Shown here in pieces: positions 10,399 through 19,880 of a stretch of 64,000 nt of DNA (positions within the stretch are counted from its first letter, which is position 1; each line of letters begins with the position of its first letter). The notes below the pieces were generated by a model. The model saw only the letters and a list, made by a program, of their open reading frames with translations, made no database searches and was not told the DNA's origin. The DNA is from Thiorhodococcus drewsii AZ1 (GTDB lineage Bacteria; Pseudomonadota; Gammaproteobacteria; Chromatiales; Chromatiaceae). Position numbers and translations under genes: made by a program. Location of the stretch: positions 1-64,000 of the forward strand of contig NZ_AFWT01000008.1 of assembly GCF_000224065.1 (NCBI RefSeq), written 5' to 3'.

Positions 10399-11314
10399 AT
10401 CCAACACCGGGTCCGCTGTCGGACGTTGTGGCTACGTTGCCATCGTCGGGCGTCCGAATGTCGGCAAATCGACCCTATTGAATCGCATTCTGGGTCAAAA
10501 GCTGGCGATTACCTCGCATAAGGCGCAGACTACGCGGCATTCGATTCTGGGAATCAAGACCCGTCCCGAGGGCCAGATCCTCTTCGTCGATACGCCCGGC
10601 ATCCATCAGCGCGGAGGAAGCGCGCTCAATCGTTATCTGAATCGCTCCGCGCGGGCCAGTCTCGCCGATACGGATCTCGCGCTCCTCGTTGTCGAGGCGT
10701 TGCGCTGGACCGATGAGGACCGCGATGCACTGGAGGCGATCGTCAAGGCCGGCGTTCCGGCGATCGCCGTCATCAACAAGGTCGACCGGGTCGCCGACAA
10801 GACGTCTCTGCTGCCCTATCTGCAGACGCTCTCCGAGCGGCATTCCTTTCTGGCCCTGTTTCCCGTATCGGCGAGCCGAGGGGATCAGATCGAGGCGCTG
10901 GAGCAGTCGGTGATCGAGGCCCTGCCCGAGGCGCCGCCAGTGTTTCCCGAGGACCAGGTCACGGATCGCTCCGAGCGCTTCTTCGCCGCCGAACTGGTGC
11001 GCGAACAGCTGATGCAGCGCTATGGCGAGGAATTGCCCTATCGCACCACGGTGGAGATCGAGCGCTTCGAGGAACAGGACGGTCGTTATCGCATCCATGC
11101 TCTGATCTGGGTCGAGCGTTCGAGCCAGAAGGCGATCATCATCGGCAAGCAGGGCGAGGCGTTGAAGGCGGTCGCGAGCCAGGCGCGCCAAGAGATGCAG
11201 AAGCTCTTCGATTGCTCGGTCCATTTGGATGTCTGGGTCAAGGTCAAGAAGAGCTGGTCGAGCGACGAGGCCGCCATCGCGAGCCTCGGCTACGGCAACA
11301 ACGAGGATCACTAA
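10391..11314 (+). CDS. era: GTPase Era
   Basis: Essential 16S rRNA-binding GTPase needed for 30S maturation. It has G1 GRPNVGKSTLLN, G3 DTPGIHQ and G4 NKVDRV. The C-terminal KH domain contains IIGKQGEALKAVASQARQEM. The length of 307 aa is standard. It overlaps rnc by 8 bases, so the two are translationally coupled as in E. coli. Confidence 0.96.
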   Translation: MPESNTGSAVGRCGYVAIVGRPNVGKSTLLNRILGQKLAITSHKAQTTRHSILGIKTRPEGQILFVDTPGIHQRGGSALNRYLNRSARASLADTDLALLVVEALRWTDEDRDALEAIVKAGVPAIAVINKVDRVADKTSLLPYLQTLSERHSFLALFPVSASRGDQIEALEQSVIEALPEAPPVFPEDQVTDRSERFFAAELVREQLMQRYGEELPYRTTVEIERFEEQDGRYRIHALIWVERSSQKAIIIGKQGEALKAVASQARQEMQKLFDCSVHLDVWVKVKKSWSSDEAAIASLGYGNNEDH

Positions 11315-11359
11315 GCCAGTCGCTGGGCCAGATCGCGGCTCTTGCGTATCCGGGGCGAC

Positions 11360-12109
11360 ATGAGCGGATGTCCCGCAGCCTATCAGGGCGGACTCTCGCC
11401 CGCCTTCGTGCTGCATCGGCGCGATTACAGCAACACGAGCCTGCTGGTCGATCTCTTCGTCGAGGGTCGTGGACGCTTCCCCGCCGTCTGCAAGGGCGCG
11501 CGACGTCCACGTAATCCGGCGAGCGCCTTGCTGCAGCCGTTTCAGCCGCTCTGGCTGGACGCGACCGGACGCGGCGAGGTGCGGACCCTAACCCGTGTCG
11601 AGTCCGATGGACCTCCCTTGCCGCTGACTGGCGAGGCGCTATTGGGCGCCTTTTATCTCAATGAACTGCTGATGCGCTTGCTCGGTCGGGACGATCCGCA
11701 TGACCGGCTCTTCGACGTCTACCGGGGCGCGCTTCTCGGCTTGGCCGGCGGGCTCGATTTGGAAACCCTGCTGCGACGCTTCGAACTCGACCTGCTCCGA
11801 GAACTCGGATATGGCCTGAGTCTGGATCGGGAGATGGCCGGCGACGCCGTGATAGCCGATGCCTGGTATCTGGTCGAGTTGGAAGAGGGCGTACGTCGGG
11901 TCGAGTCGGACAGCGACGGACCGCTAGTCTCGGGTCGGACCCTGATCGCGCTGGCGCGCGGAGAGACGCTCGAACATGCGCCGAGGCGCGAGGCACGCGC
12001 GTTGCTGCGACGCATGCTGGCCCCACATCTTGGCGATCGTCCACTCAGAAGCCGCGAACTCTATCTCCAATGGCACGGTGCCAAGCCACGTGCAGGGCTT
12101 GGCGACTGA
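11360..12109 (+). CDS. recO: DNA repair protein RecO
   Basis: Recombination mediator that helps RecR load RecA at gaps. The N-terminal OB-fold contains AFVLHRRDYSNTSLLVDLF and GRFPAVCKGARRPRNP. The helical C-domain follows with LLRRFELDLLRELGYGLSLD. The ATG at 11360 has a GGGGCGA ribosome site; a TTG at 11342 is the alternative. It sits after era, as in E. coli, and before pdxJ. Confidence 0.93.
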   Translation: MSGCPAAYQGGLSPAFVLHRRDYSNTSLLVDLFVEGRGRFPAVCKGARRPRNPASALLQPFQPLWLDATGRGEVRTLTRVESDGPPLPLTGEALLGAFYLNELLMRLLGRDDPHDRLFDVYRGALLGLAGGLDLETLLRRFELDLLRELGYGLSLDREMAGDAVIADAWYLVELEEGVRRVESDSDGPLVSGRTLIALARGETLEHAPRREARALLRRMLAPHLGDRPLRSRELYLQWHGAKPRAGLGD

Positions 12110-12131
12110 TCTTCGGTGCCGTTTTACACTC

Positions 12132-12260
12132 AGCTGGTAGCTGGTAGCTGGTAGCTGGTAGCTGGTAGCTGGTAGCTGGTAGCTGGTAGCTGGTAGCTGG
12201 TAGCTGGTAGCTGGTAGCTGGTAGCTGGTAGCTGGTAGCTGGTAGCTGGTAGCTGGTAGC
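12132..12260. repeat. Perfect heptamer tandem repeat, 18 x AGCTGGT plus AGC
   Basis: Eighteen uninterrupted, identical copies of AGCTGGT plus a partial AGC fill 129 of the 179 bases between recO and pdxJ. Each unit contains the palindrome AGCT. There are no stem-forming long inverted arms and no spacers, so this is a VNTR-type array, not a CRISPR. The pdxJ ribosome site (AAGGAG, 12271-12276) lies just downstream and is not part of the repeat. Confidence 0.98.
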
Positions 12261-12288
12261 CCATTACTTTAAGGAGCCTCCGGATCTC

Positions 12289-13050
12289 ATGTCATCCGAT
12301 CAGATTGCGTTGTCCGCCAAGCCGGGCGAAGTTTTGCTCGGCATCAACATCGATCATGTCGCGACCCTGCGTCAGGCGCGTGGCACGCGCTATCCAGAGC
12401 CCATTCAGGCGGCGTTGGTCGCCGAGCAGGCGGGCGCCGACGCGATTACCCTGCATCTGCGCGAGGATCGTCGTCACATCCAAGATCGCGATGTGGAACT
12501 GCTGCGAGGAATCCTGCAGACCCGTATGAATCTCGAAATGGCGGCGACCGTCGAGATGGGCGATATTGCCTGTCGCCTGCGGCCCGCAGACTGCTGCCTG
12601 GTCCCCGAGCGGCGCGAGGAGCTGACGACCGAGGGCGGCCTGGACGTCGCGGGAAATCAGCCCTATCTGACCGATTTCTGCGCGCGGCTCGCGGAGGCCG
12701 GTGTGCGGGTATCGCTCTTCATCGACGCCACCCCGGCCCAGCTGGAGGCGGCCCATGCCGTTGGCGCACCCGTGGTCGAGATCCATACCGGACACTATGC
12801 GGACGCCGAGACCCCGGAGGCGCGCACCGCCGAGTTGGATCGGGTCCGCCAGGCGGTGGAGCTGGGGCGCTCGCTGGGGTTGCAGGTCAACGCCGGCCAC
12901 GGGCTCGACTATCACAACGTCAAGGCGATTGCCGCCATTGAGGGTGTGCGCGAACTCAACATCGGTCACTCGATTATCGCGCGTGCGGTCTTCTCAGGGC
13001 TCGACAGTGCCGTGCGAGATATGAAACATCTCATCAATTCCCAGACTTGA
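12289..13050 (+). CDS. pdxJ: Pyridoxine 5'-phosphate synthase PdxJ
   Basis: Condenses 3-amino-1-hydroxyacetone phosphate with 1-deoxyxylulose 5-phosphate to make pyridoxine 5'-phosphate. It is a TIM barrel with [17 protein letters not shown] at the N-terminus, [14 protein letters not shown], and the phosphate loop near the C-terminus ([24 protein letters not shown]). The length of 253 aa is slightly longer than E. coli PdxJ because of about ten N-terminal residues. A good AAGGAG site precedes the ATG. In E. coli acpS follows; here the next gene is a GlgC homologue. Confidence 0.95.
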   Translation: MSSDQIALSAKPGEVLLGINIDHVATLRQARGTRYPEPIQAALVAEQAGADAITLHLREDRRHIQDRDVELLRGILQTRMNLEMAATVEMGDIACRLRPADCCLVPERREELTTEGGLDVAGNQPYLTDFCARLAEAGVRVSLFIDATPAQLEAAHAVGAPVVEIHTGHYADAETPEARTAELDRVRQAVELGRSLGLQVNAGHGLDYHNVKAIAAIEGVRELNIGHSIIARAVFSGLDSAVRDMKHLINSQT

Positions 13051-13067
13051 GCGGTCCGTCTGACCGC
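13051..13067 (+). terminator. Short stem-loop after pdxJ
   Basis: GCGGTC-CGTCT-GACCGC begins directly after the pdxJ stop codon. The stem is only 6 bp and no T-run follows, so termination here is uncertain. Confidence 0.3.
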
Positions 13068-13145
13068 AGCGCTGGTCTTGGGGCGCTTCTCCCCGCTAGA
13101 CTGTGACGCTTGGCTCAACCGTCCAGCCCTATCCGACGAAAACTC

Positions 13146-14378
13146 ATGTCCGCCGATACACTGATCCTCGTTCTCGCCATCGACCGTGGCGTTGGTCCAG
13201 AGCCGCTGACGCTCCACCGCACCAAGGCGGCGGTGCCCTTCGGTGGCAAGTATCGCGTCATCGACTTCACGCTCGCCAACTGTCTGCATTCCGGATTGCG
13301 GCAGGTGCTGGTGCTCACGCAGTACAAAAGTCACTCGCTGCACAAACATCTGCGCGATGCCTGGTCCATTTTCAATCCCGAGTTGGGCGAATTCATCACT
13401 GCGGTTCCGCCGCAGATGCTTCGCGCGCAGGAATGGTATGCCGGCCCCTTCGATGCGATTCGTCAAAATCGCTATCTGATCGAGCGCAATCGGGCAAGCC
13501 AGGTGCTGGTCGTCGATGGTGGTGCCATCTATCGAATGGATTACGCCGAGCTGGCGCGGTCGCATGCCGAGAGTCAGGCGCCCATTACGGTTGCGATGCG
13601 TGCCGTGCCAGGAGCCGGATCCGCGACCCAGGCGCGCTTGACGCTCGACGCGCACGAGCGGATCACCGAAATCCTCCCGCCGACCTGTCAGGGACAGGAT
13701 GAACGTGCTGACCCGGGCGCGGAAGACGCAGAGCATTTCGAGTCCATGGGGGTCTATCTCTTCGACAAGGATTTCCTGCTCCAAGAACTCGATCGCATCG
13801 AGGTCGGAGCGCGTCCCGACCAGGATCTGGCGCTGGACATCATCGCCCCACTGGTCTCCGAGCAGTCGGTGCTCGGCTATCGCTTCGGTCAGGCCAGGGG
13901 CCGCGTGACGCCGGATCGCTATTGGTGCGACCTCGCGACCGTCGATGCCTATTACCGGGCGAATATGCAGTTGCTGCGCGCCGAGCCGCCGATCGATCTC
14001 TATCAGGCCGACTGGAACATCCATACCTATCAGGGGCAGTATCCTCCGGCACGGACGGTTCCGGGGCCGGCGACGGGAACCGAGGGTGTCTTCGTCAACT
14101 CGATGCTGGCGGCCGGAACCGTGATCAGCGGCGGCGGCGTGAATCACTCCATCCTGTATCCCTGCGTTCAGGTCAAGGATGGTGCGATCGTCGAGGCATC
14201 CATCCTCTTCGACGGCGTTCAGGTCGGAGAGGGCGCCCATCTGAATCGCTGTATCGTCGAAAAGGATGTCGTGATCCCGCCGCGCGAACAGATCGGATTC
14301 GATCCAAAGCTGGATCGCGAACGTTTCACCCTGTCCGAGGAAGGGATCGTGGTGGTGACGCATGGGGTGTGGGATTAG
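13146..14378 (+). CDS. Degenerate glucose-1-phosphate adenylyltransferase (GlgC) homologue, probably non-catalytic
   Basis: The fold and length (410 aa) are those of bacterial GlgC: PFGGKYRVIDF, LVLTQYKSHSL, EWYAGPFDAIRQN, YWCDLATVDAYYRANM and a C-terminal left-handed beta-helix ending in SEEGIVVVTHGVW. Key catalytic elements are lost. The nucleotide loop LAGGxGTRL is LAIDRGVGPEPL (residues 10-21). The catalytic GDH segment is GGA (125-127, the Asp142 position of E. coli). The glucose-1-phosphate Lys of FVEKP (Lys195 in E. coli) falls in ILPPT (176-180). It is therefore likely a regulatory subunit or a repurposed paralogue. The ATG at 13146 is preferred over a TTG at 13110. It overlaps the glycosylase gene by 17 bases. 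Confidence 0.85.
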   Translation: MSADTLILVLAIDRGVGPEPLTLHRTKAAVPFGGKYRVIDFTLANCLHSGLRQVLVLTQYKSHSLHKHLRDAWSIFNPELGEFITAVPPQMLRAQEWYAGPFDAIRQNRYLIERNRASQVLVVDGGAIYRMDYAELARSHAESQAPITVAMRAVPGAGSATQARLTLDAHERITEILPPTCQGQDERADPGAEDAEHFESMGVYLFDKDFLLQELDRIEVGARPDQDLALDIIAPLVSEQSVLGYRFGQARGRVTPDRYWCDLATVDAYYRANMQLLRAEPPIDLYQADWNIHTYQGQYPPARTVPGPATGTEGVFVNSMLAAGTVISGGGVNHSILYPCVQVKDGAIVEASILFDGVQVGEGAHLNRCIVEKDVVIPPREQIGFDPKLDRERFTLSEEGIVVVTHGVWD

Positions 14379-15105
14379 TCGCAGTCGGTCGGGGCGAGGC
14401 GGCCTTGGCTCGGGTGACGAGGTCAGGCTCGACCCGAATCGGGTGCGCAGCGTCTACTCGAATCTGCTCGCGGCCTACGGTCGGCAAGGGTGGTGGCCGG
14501 CCGATACGTCCTTCGAGGTCATGGTCGGCGCGGTGCTCACCCAGAATACCGCCTGGACCAATGTCGAGCGGGCCTTGGGGCGTCTGGCTGAACGCATCGA
14601 TTTGAGCGCGGAGTCGATCCTGTCGCTCGATGTGGAAGCATTGGCGGATGCATTGCGTCCGGCGGGCTATTTCAATCTCAAGGCCCAACGGTTACGCGAC
14701 TTCTGCAGTTTCTATGTCGCCTCCGGCGGCCTGGATGCACTGAGTCGGATCGAGACGGACAGGCTGCGCGACCAGCTCCTGGCCGTGAAGGGAATCGGCC
14801 CGGAGACCGCCGATGATATGCTGCTCTATGCCTTCGATCGGCCCGTCTTCGTGGTCGACGCCTATACCAGGCGTCTGTTCTCGCGGCTGGGCCAGCTTTC
14901 GGGCGACGAGGGATACGAAGGGATTCGGGCCGCCTTCGAGGCCGTGCTCGGTCCTGACGTCGCGATGCTCAAGGAGTACCATGCGCTCCTCGTGCGTCAT
15001 GCCAAAGAGGCATGTCGGAGCCGCCACCCCCGCTGTTCGACCTGCTCTCTGCGTTCAGACTGCCCCGCCGGTTTGGACGCGTTTCCCTTAACACAAGGCG
15101 ATTGA
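14362..15105 (+). CDS. Endonuclease III-like DNA glycosylase of MagIII type
   Basis: Helix-hairpin-helix glycosylase with a [4Fe-4S] loop. The core includes FEVMVGAVLTQNTAWTNVE, the hairpin LLAVKGIGPETADDML (about 140-154), catalytic Asp166 in VVDAYTRR, and a C-terminal C-x6-C-x2-C-x5-C cluster. The lyase Lys of endonuclease III (GVGRKTA) is Glu here (GIGPETA), as in monofunctional 3-methyladenine glycosylases of the MagIII group. I infer an alkylated-base glycosylase without AP-lyase activity. The start at 14362 lies inside the preceding gene; a start nearer 14440 would also keep the fold. Confidence 0.8.
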   Translation: MGCGISRSRSGRGGLGSGDEVRLDPNRVRSVYSNLLAAYGRQGWWPADTSFEVMVGAVLTQNTAWTNVERALGRLAERIDLSAESILSLDVEALADALRPAGYFNLKAQRLRDFCSFYVASGGLDALSRIETDRLRDQLLAVKGIGPETADDMLLYAFDRPVFVVDAYTRRLFSRLGQLSGDEGYEGIRAAFEAVLGPDVAMLKEYHALLVRHAKEACRSRHPRCSTCSLRSDCPAGLDAFPLTQGD

Positions 15106-15119
15106 ACGAAGGACGACCC

Positions 15120-15716
15120 ATGCCCCGAGTCGACAACGAGGCCTTCTATAGTAGCGCCCTGATCGCCCACGGCGAGACTGCCGAGGGCGTGCATTGGAAC
15201 TCCACCGAGTCGCAGGAGGTTCGCTTTCGGGTCCTGCGCTCGCTGTTGCCGGACGATCTCTCCGGCTTGACGCTGGCCGATGCCGGTTGCGGGTTCGGGG
15301 ATCTCTACTGCTATCTCGAGCGTCATGGCGAGCGGCCCGAGCGCTACATCGGTCTGGATGTCATGGAGCCGATGGTGCAAGCGGCGCGCAAGCGTACCGG
15401 TTGCGAGATCCGCGTCTGCGACATCATCGGTGATCGGCTGCCGTCGGCCGACTATTACCTCTGCAGCGGCGCCATGAACACCCTGACGCGCGAGGAGACC
15501 GAGGCGTTCATCCGCAAGTGCTACGAGGCCAGCACGCATGGTTTTCTGTTCAATCTGCTGAAAGGCTGGAATACCTCGCCCATCTACAACCTGTATCTAC
15601 CGCGTGAGATCAAGCGTCTCGGGCTCGACATGGAGGCCGAGGTGGAGATCCGCGAGGGGTATCTGTCCGGGGATTTCTCGGTCGCCTTCATCAAGCCGCG
15701 CCCCGACGCGTCCTGA
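15120..15716 (+). CDS. Class I SAM-dependent methyltransferase, unknown substrate
   Basis: A Rossmann methyltransferase with motif I LADAGCGFGDLYCYLE, the acidic motif YIGLDVMEPMV and motif IV DYYLCSGAMNTL. The length is 198 aa from the ATG at 15120, which has a GAAGGACG ribosome site. The frame is open further upstream, overlapping the glycosylase gene, but that part lacks homology-like composition. No substrate signature was recognised. It lies between a DNA glycosylase and serS, which gives no functional clue. Confidence 0.8.
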   Translation: MPRVDNEAFYSSALIAHGETAEGVHWNSTESQEVRFRVLRSLLPDDLSGLTLADAGCGFGDLYCYLERHGERPERYIGLDVMEPMVQAARKRTGCEIRVCDIIGDRLPSADYYLCSGAMNTLTREETEAFIRKCYEASTHGFLFNLLKGWNTSPIYNLYLPREIKRLGLDMEAEVEIREGYLSGDFSVAFIKPRPDAS

Positions 15717-17051
<1,335 letters not shown>

Positions 17052-17104
17052 TGTCTCAGTGTTGACCGCGTGAGCGCCCTCGGTGAGGGCGTGCGGAGGA
17101 CGAG

Positions 17105-17140
17105 AAAGGAAGCCCGTGGCCCAAGGCGCGGGCTTCCTTT
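17105..17140 (+). terminator. Rho-independent terminator after serS
   Basis: A 12-bp perfect stem AAAGGAAGCCCG / CGGGCTTCCTTT encloses a 12-base loop and ends in TTT, 54 bases after the serS stop. Its A-rich left arm also gives a T-rich end on the minus strand, so it may work in both directions. I see no gene in 17141-17294. Confidence 0.8.
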
Positions 17141-17294
17141 CGAGTGCTTGCGGGTGGTTTCACCTTGAGTGAGGGGCGGGCAGGACGTTTCTGTCCTGTG
17201 TTTCAGCGTCCTTGCGTGGATGTCTCGTCGAAGCGCGCGTTCGGCTGGGCCTGTCGTCCATGGACAGACCCAGCCTGCGCTCCGTTCGCTCGGT

Positions 17295-17786
17295 TTAATG
17301 CGTTAGATTCGGGACCAACAGCACGGGGATGTGGCTGTGCTGCAGAACCTTACGGGCGGTCGAGCCTATCGCGGCATGTCCGAGGAGTGAGTGGGTACAG
17401 CTGCCCATGACGATCAGGTCGGCGTGCCGACTCTCGGCAGTGCGGATGATTTCCTCTGACGGCAGACCGGTCGCAACCTCCAGCGCCTCGACGATCTCCG
17501 ATTCGAGCTTGTTGGCGGTGAGTTCCTCGGCGCAGAACTTGGCCAGGCGCTTGTGCATGGTCGCCAAAACGTCCTTCAGCGCGTCACGCTCGATCGTATG
17601 TACATCCACGTCCGGCAGATAGGCACCGATCACGGCGCGTCCCGTATTTCCCAACGGTTCGACGACGTGCAGCATGGTGATGCGCGCACCGGTCTTCTCG
17701 GCCAGCGCGACGGCGTTGCGGAACACCGGACGGGTATAGCGCCCGATGTCCGTCGCGTACAGGATGTGCGTGTAGTTTGGCAGCAT
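17295..17786 (-). CDS. Universal stress protein, UspA family (ATP-binding type), last gene of the dctPQM operon
   Basis: A single UspA domain of 163 aa. It starts NYTHILYATDIG and contains the ATP-binding signature G-x2-G-x9-G-S around ADLIVMGSCTHSLLGHAAIG and GSTARKVL, so it should bind ATP. It begins 29 bases after dctM on the same strand, making it the distal gene of the TRAP operon. A comparable arrangement is known for TeaD beside the Halomonas TeaABC TRAP transporter, where the Usp protein binds ATP and modulates transport; the same role here is inference. Confidence 0.88.
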   Translation of the reverse strand: MLPNYTHILYATDIGRYTRPVFRNAVALAEKTGARITMLHVVEPLGNTGRAVIGAYLPDVDVHTIERDALKDVLATMHKRLAKFCAEELTANKLESEIVEALEVATGLPSEEIIRTAESRHADLIVMGSCTHSLLGHAAIGSTARKVLQHSHIPVLLVPNLTH

Positions 17787-17815
17787 GCGTATCGATCCTA
17801 TGTCTAACTCTTCGA

Positions 17816-19216
17816 TCAGTTATAACCCTGCAATTTATCGATGTATTCCGGAAGGAACAGCGAAATTTGCGGGACGTAGGTGATCAGCATGAGGAAGCCG
17901 AGCAGCAGGAGCATCCAGGGCAGGACTGCCTTGATGACCCAGCCGATACTCTCTCCCGTGATGCCGGCGGTGACGAACAGATTGAGCCCGACCGGTGGCG
18001 TCAGCATCCCGATCTCCATATTCACGACCATGATGATGCCGAGATGGATGGGATCAATCCCCAGGTGCATGGCGATGGGAAAGAGGATAGGCGCCATGAT
18101 CAGCAGGATTGCCGAGGGTTCCATGAAGTTGCCGGCCATGAGCAGCAGCAGATTGACCACGATGAGGAACATCCAGGGCGAAAGTCCCCATTCGACGATG
18201 GCCTCGGCGATCTGGTGCGGGATGCGCTCCGTGGTCAGCACATGCGCGAACAGCATCGCGTTGGCGATGATGAAGAGCAGCATGATGGAGACCTTGGCGG
18301 CGTCCAGCACCACTTTGCGGACCTCCGGGTGGGCGAAGCTCTGGGGGAGGGCCAGCAGCACCTGCCAGCTATTGCGCACGAGTAGATGGCCGAATCCCTC
18401 GCCCTTCTCGCGCCAGGGGATCGTCTTGAGCGGGCCCATGTCGCGATAGCCGATGACGGCGACCAGGAAGGCATAGACCGCCGAGACCGCCGCCGCTTCG
18501 GTCGGGCTGGCGACGCCGCCGTAAATGGAGCCGAGCACGATGACGATCAGCAGAATGCCGCCCGAGGCGCTGAAGCCCGAGCCGAGGATCTCGCGCAGTC
18601 CGGGCCAGGGCTGCGAGGGCAGTTTCTTGACGCGGGCGACCACATAGATGGCCAGCATCAGTAGCAGCCCCATCATGAGTCCGGGGACGAATCCGGCCAT
18701 GAACATGCGTGCCGCCGAGACCTCGGTCGCCGCCGCATAGACCAGCATGACGATCGAGGGCGGAATGAGGATGCCCAGGGTGCCCGCGTTGGTGATGACC
18801 CCGGCGGCGAATTCCTTGGGATAGCCCGAGCGCACCATACCGGCGATAACGATGGTACCGATGGCCGCGACGGTGGCCGGCGAGGATCCGGAGACCGCAG
18901 CGAACAGCATGCAGGCGAGCACCGAGGCCATCGCCAATCCGCCCTTGATATGGCCGACCACGGCGGTGGCAAAGCGGATCAGACGCTTGGCCACGCCCCC
19001 GGTCGAGAGGAAGGCCGAGGACAGGATGAAGAAGGGGATCGCCAACAGCGTGTAGTGGCCGGACAGCGATTCGAACAGCTTGAGCGTGATCGAGGCCAGC
19101 GAGTCGTTCGAGAACAGCAGGATGGTGACGATGCTGGAGAACCCGAGGGCGATGGCGACCGGCACGCCGAGCAGCATGCAGCCGAACAGAAGCAGGAAGA
19201 GCGTCGCGGTGGTCAT
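17816..19216 (-). CDS. dctM: TRAP C4-dicarboxylate transporter, large permease DctM
   Basis: Ion-coupled TRAP permease of 466 aa with about 12 hydrophobic helices. Family segments include LFGCMLLGVPVAIALGFSS, GGVAKRLIRFATAVVGHIKG, SGSSPATVAAIGTI, GTLGILIPPSIVMLVYA and MEIGMLTPPVGLNLFVTAG. There is an enlarged hydrophilic stretch around residues 260-300. The start overlaps the dctQ stop by 4 bases. It works with DctQ in the inner membrane and DctP in the periplasm. Confidence 0.95.
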   Translation of the reverse strand: MTTATLFLLLFGCMLLGVPVAIALGFSSIVTILLFSNDSLASITLKLFESLSGHYTLLAIPFFILSSAFLSTGGVAKRLIRFATAVVGHIKGGLAMASVLACMLFAAVSGSSPATVAAIGTIVIAGMVRSGYPKEFAAGVITNAGTLGILIPPSIVMLVYAAATEVSAARMFMAGFVPGLMMGLLLMLAIYVVARVKKLPSQPWPGLREILGSGFSASGGILLIVIVLGSIYGGVASPTEAAAVSAVYAFLVAVIGYRDMGPLKTIPWREKGEGFGHLLVRNSWQVLLALPQSFAHPEVRKVVLDAAKVSIMLLFIIANAMLFAHVLTTERIPHQIAEAIVEWGLSPWMFLIVVNLLLLMAGNFMEPSAILLIMAPILFPIAMHLGIDPIHLGIIMVVNMEIGMLTPPVGLNLFVTAGITGESIGWVIKAVLPWMLLLLGFLMLITYVPQISLFLPEYIDKLQGYN

Positions 19217-19758
19217 GCCTTGATCTCCTCGCGCTGGATTTCCTCGGCCAGATGCATGCTTTCCTTGGCCTCATCGGTTTGGTTGAAGCCGTTCGCCTTG
19301 CCGGTGATCACGGACCACAGCAGGATCAACAGCCGGATCGAAAGGAAGACGATTCCAATCAGCAGGATGCTTTGCGCGATCCAGGTCGGAACCGGGATGT
19401 CCTCCAGCTCGATACCGATGCGCTTCATCTTGCCGAGATAGATCCAGGATCCGTAGATGAAGAGCCCGCAGTAGCCGAGCGAGAGCAGGATGGCCAGCGT
19501 ACTGATGAAGCGCTGGCCCAGCGGCGAGAAGAGCCTGACGAAGGCATCGACACCGATATGGGCGCCGACCTTGAGTCCGTAAGACGCCCCGAACAGGACG
19601 AACCAGGCGGACAGATAGAGGGTGCCTTCCTGGCCCCAGGTCAATCCGGTGTTGAATACGAAGCGCATGATCACCTCGACGAATACCAGTAGCGTCATGG
19701 CGACTAGCAGCAACGAGATGATGGCCTCTTCGGTCTTGTTGAGTAGGCGAAGCAGCAT
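19213..19758 (-). CDS. dctQ: TRAP C4-dicarboxylate transporter, small permease DctQ
   Basis: Small TRAP membrane subunit of 181 aa with four predicted helices. It includes ISLLLVAMTLLVFVEVIMRF and the family segment LTWGQEGTLYLSAWFVLFGA. A charged C-terminal tail (LAEEIQREEIKA) follows the last helix. It is translationally coupled to dctM through a 4-base overlap. It is separated from dctP by 122 bases holding two strong stem-loops. Confidence 0.93.
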   Translation of the reverse strand: MLLRLLNKTEEAIISLLLVAMTLLVFVEVIMRFVFNTGLTWGQEGTLYLSAWFVLFGASYGLKVGAHIGVDAFVRLFSPLGQRFISTLAILLSLGYCGLFIYGSWIYLGKMKRIGIELEDIPVPTWIAQSILLIGIVFLSIRLLILLWSVITGKANGFNQTDEAKESMHLAEEIQREEIKA

Positions 19759-19788
19759 GTCAAAGATCCAAGCTGGGTGGGCGAATGT

Positions 19789-19848
19789 GTCTCGGGGCGG
19801 TTATCACGCCCCGAGACGCCCGTGGAGCAGGCGCCAGCCGCCTGCTCC
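19789..19848 (-). promoter_or_regulatory. Two consecutive stem-loops in the dctP-dctQ gap
   Basis: Hairpin 1 pairs 19789-19799 with 19807-19817 (11 bp, GTCTCGGGGCG arm). Hairpin 2 pairs 19824-19833 with 19839-19848 (10 bp, GGAGCAGGCG arm). Both are perfect. They follow dctP in the transcript, and no T-run follows. The expected effect is 3'-end stabilisation or partial termination, yielding more binding protein than permease. Confidence 0.7.
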
Positions 19849-19880
19849 GTTCGCGGAAGGTCGGTCGAGACCGACGCGAA

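Noticed and set aside
12132-12260. CRISPR array
   Set aside because: Units are 7 bases, contiguous and without spacers, and no cas gene is nearby.
17777-18449. Plus-strand frames rich in His, Asp, Glu and Gln opposite dctM
   Set aside because: These compositions arise antisense to Val/Ile/Leu-rich membrane genes; dctM is clear.
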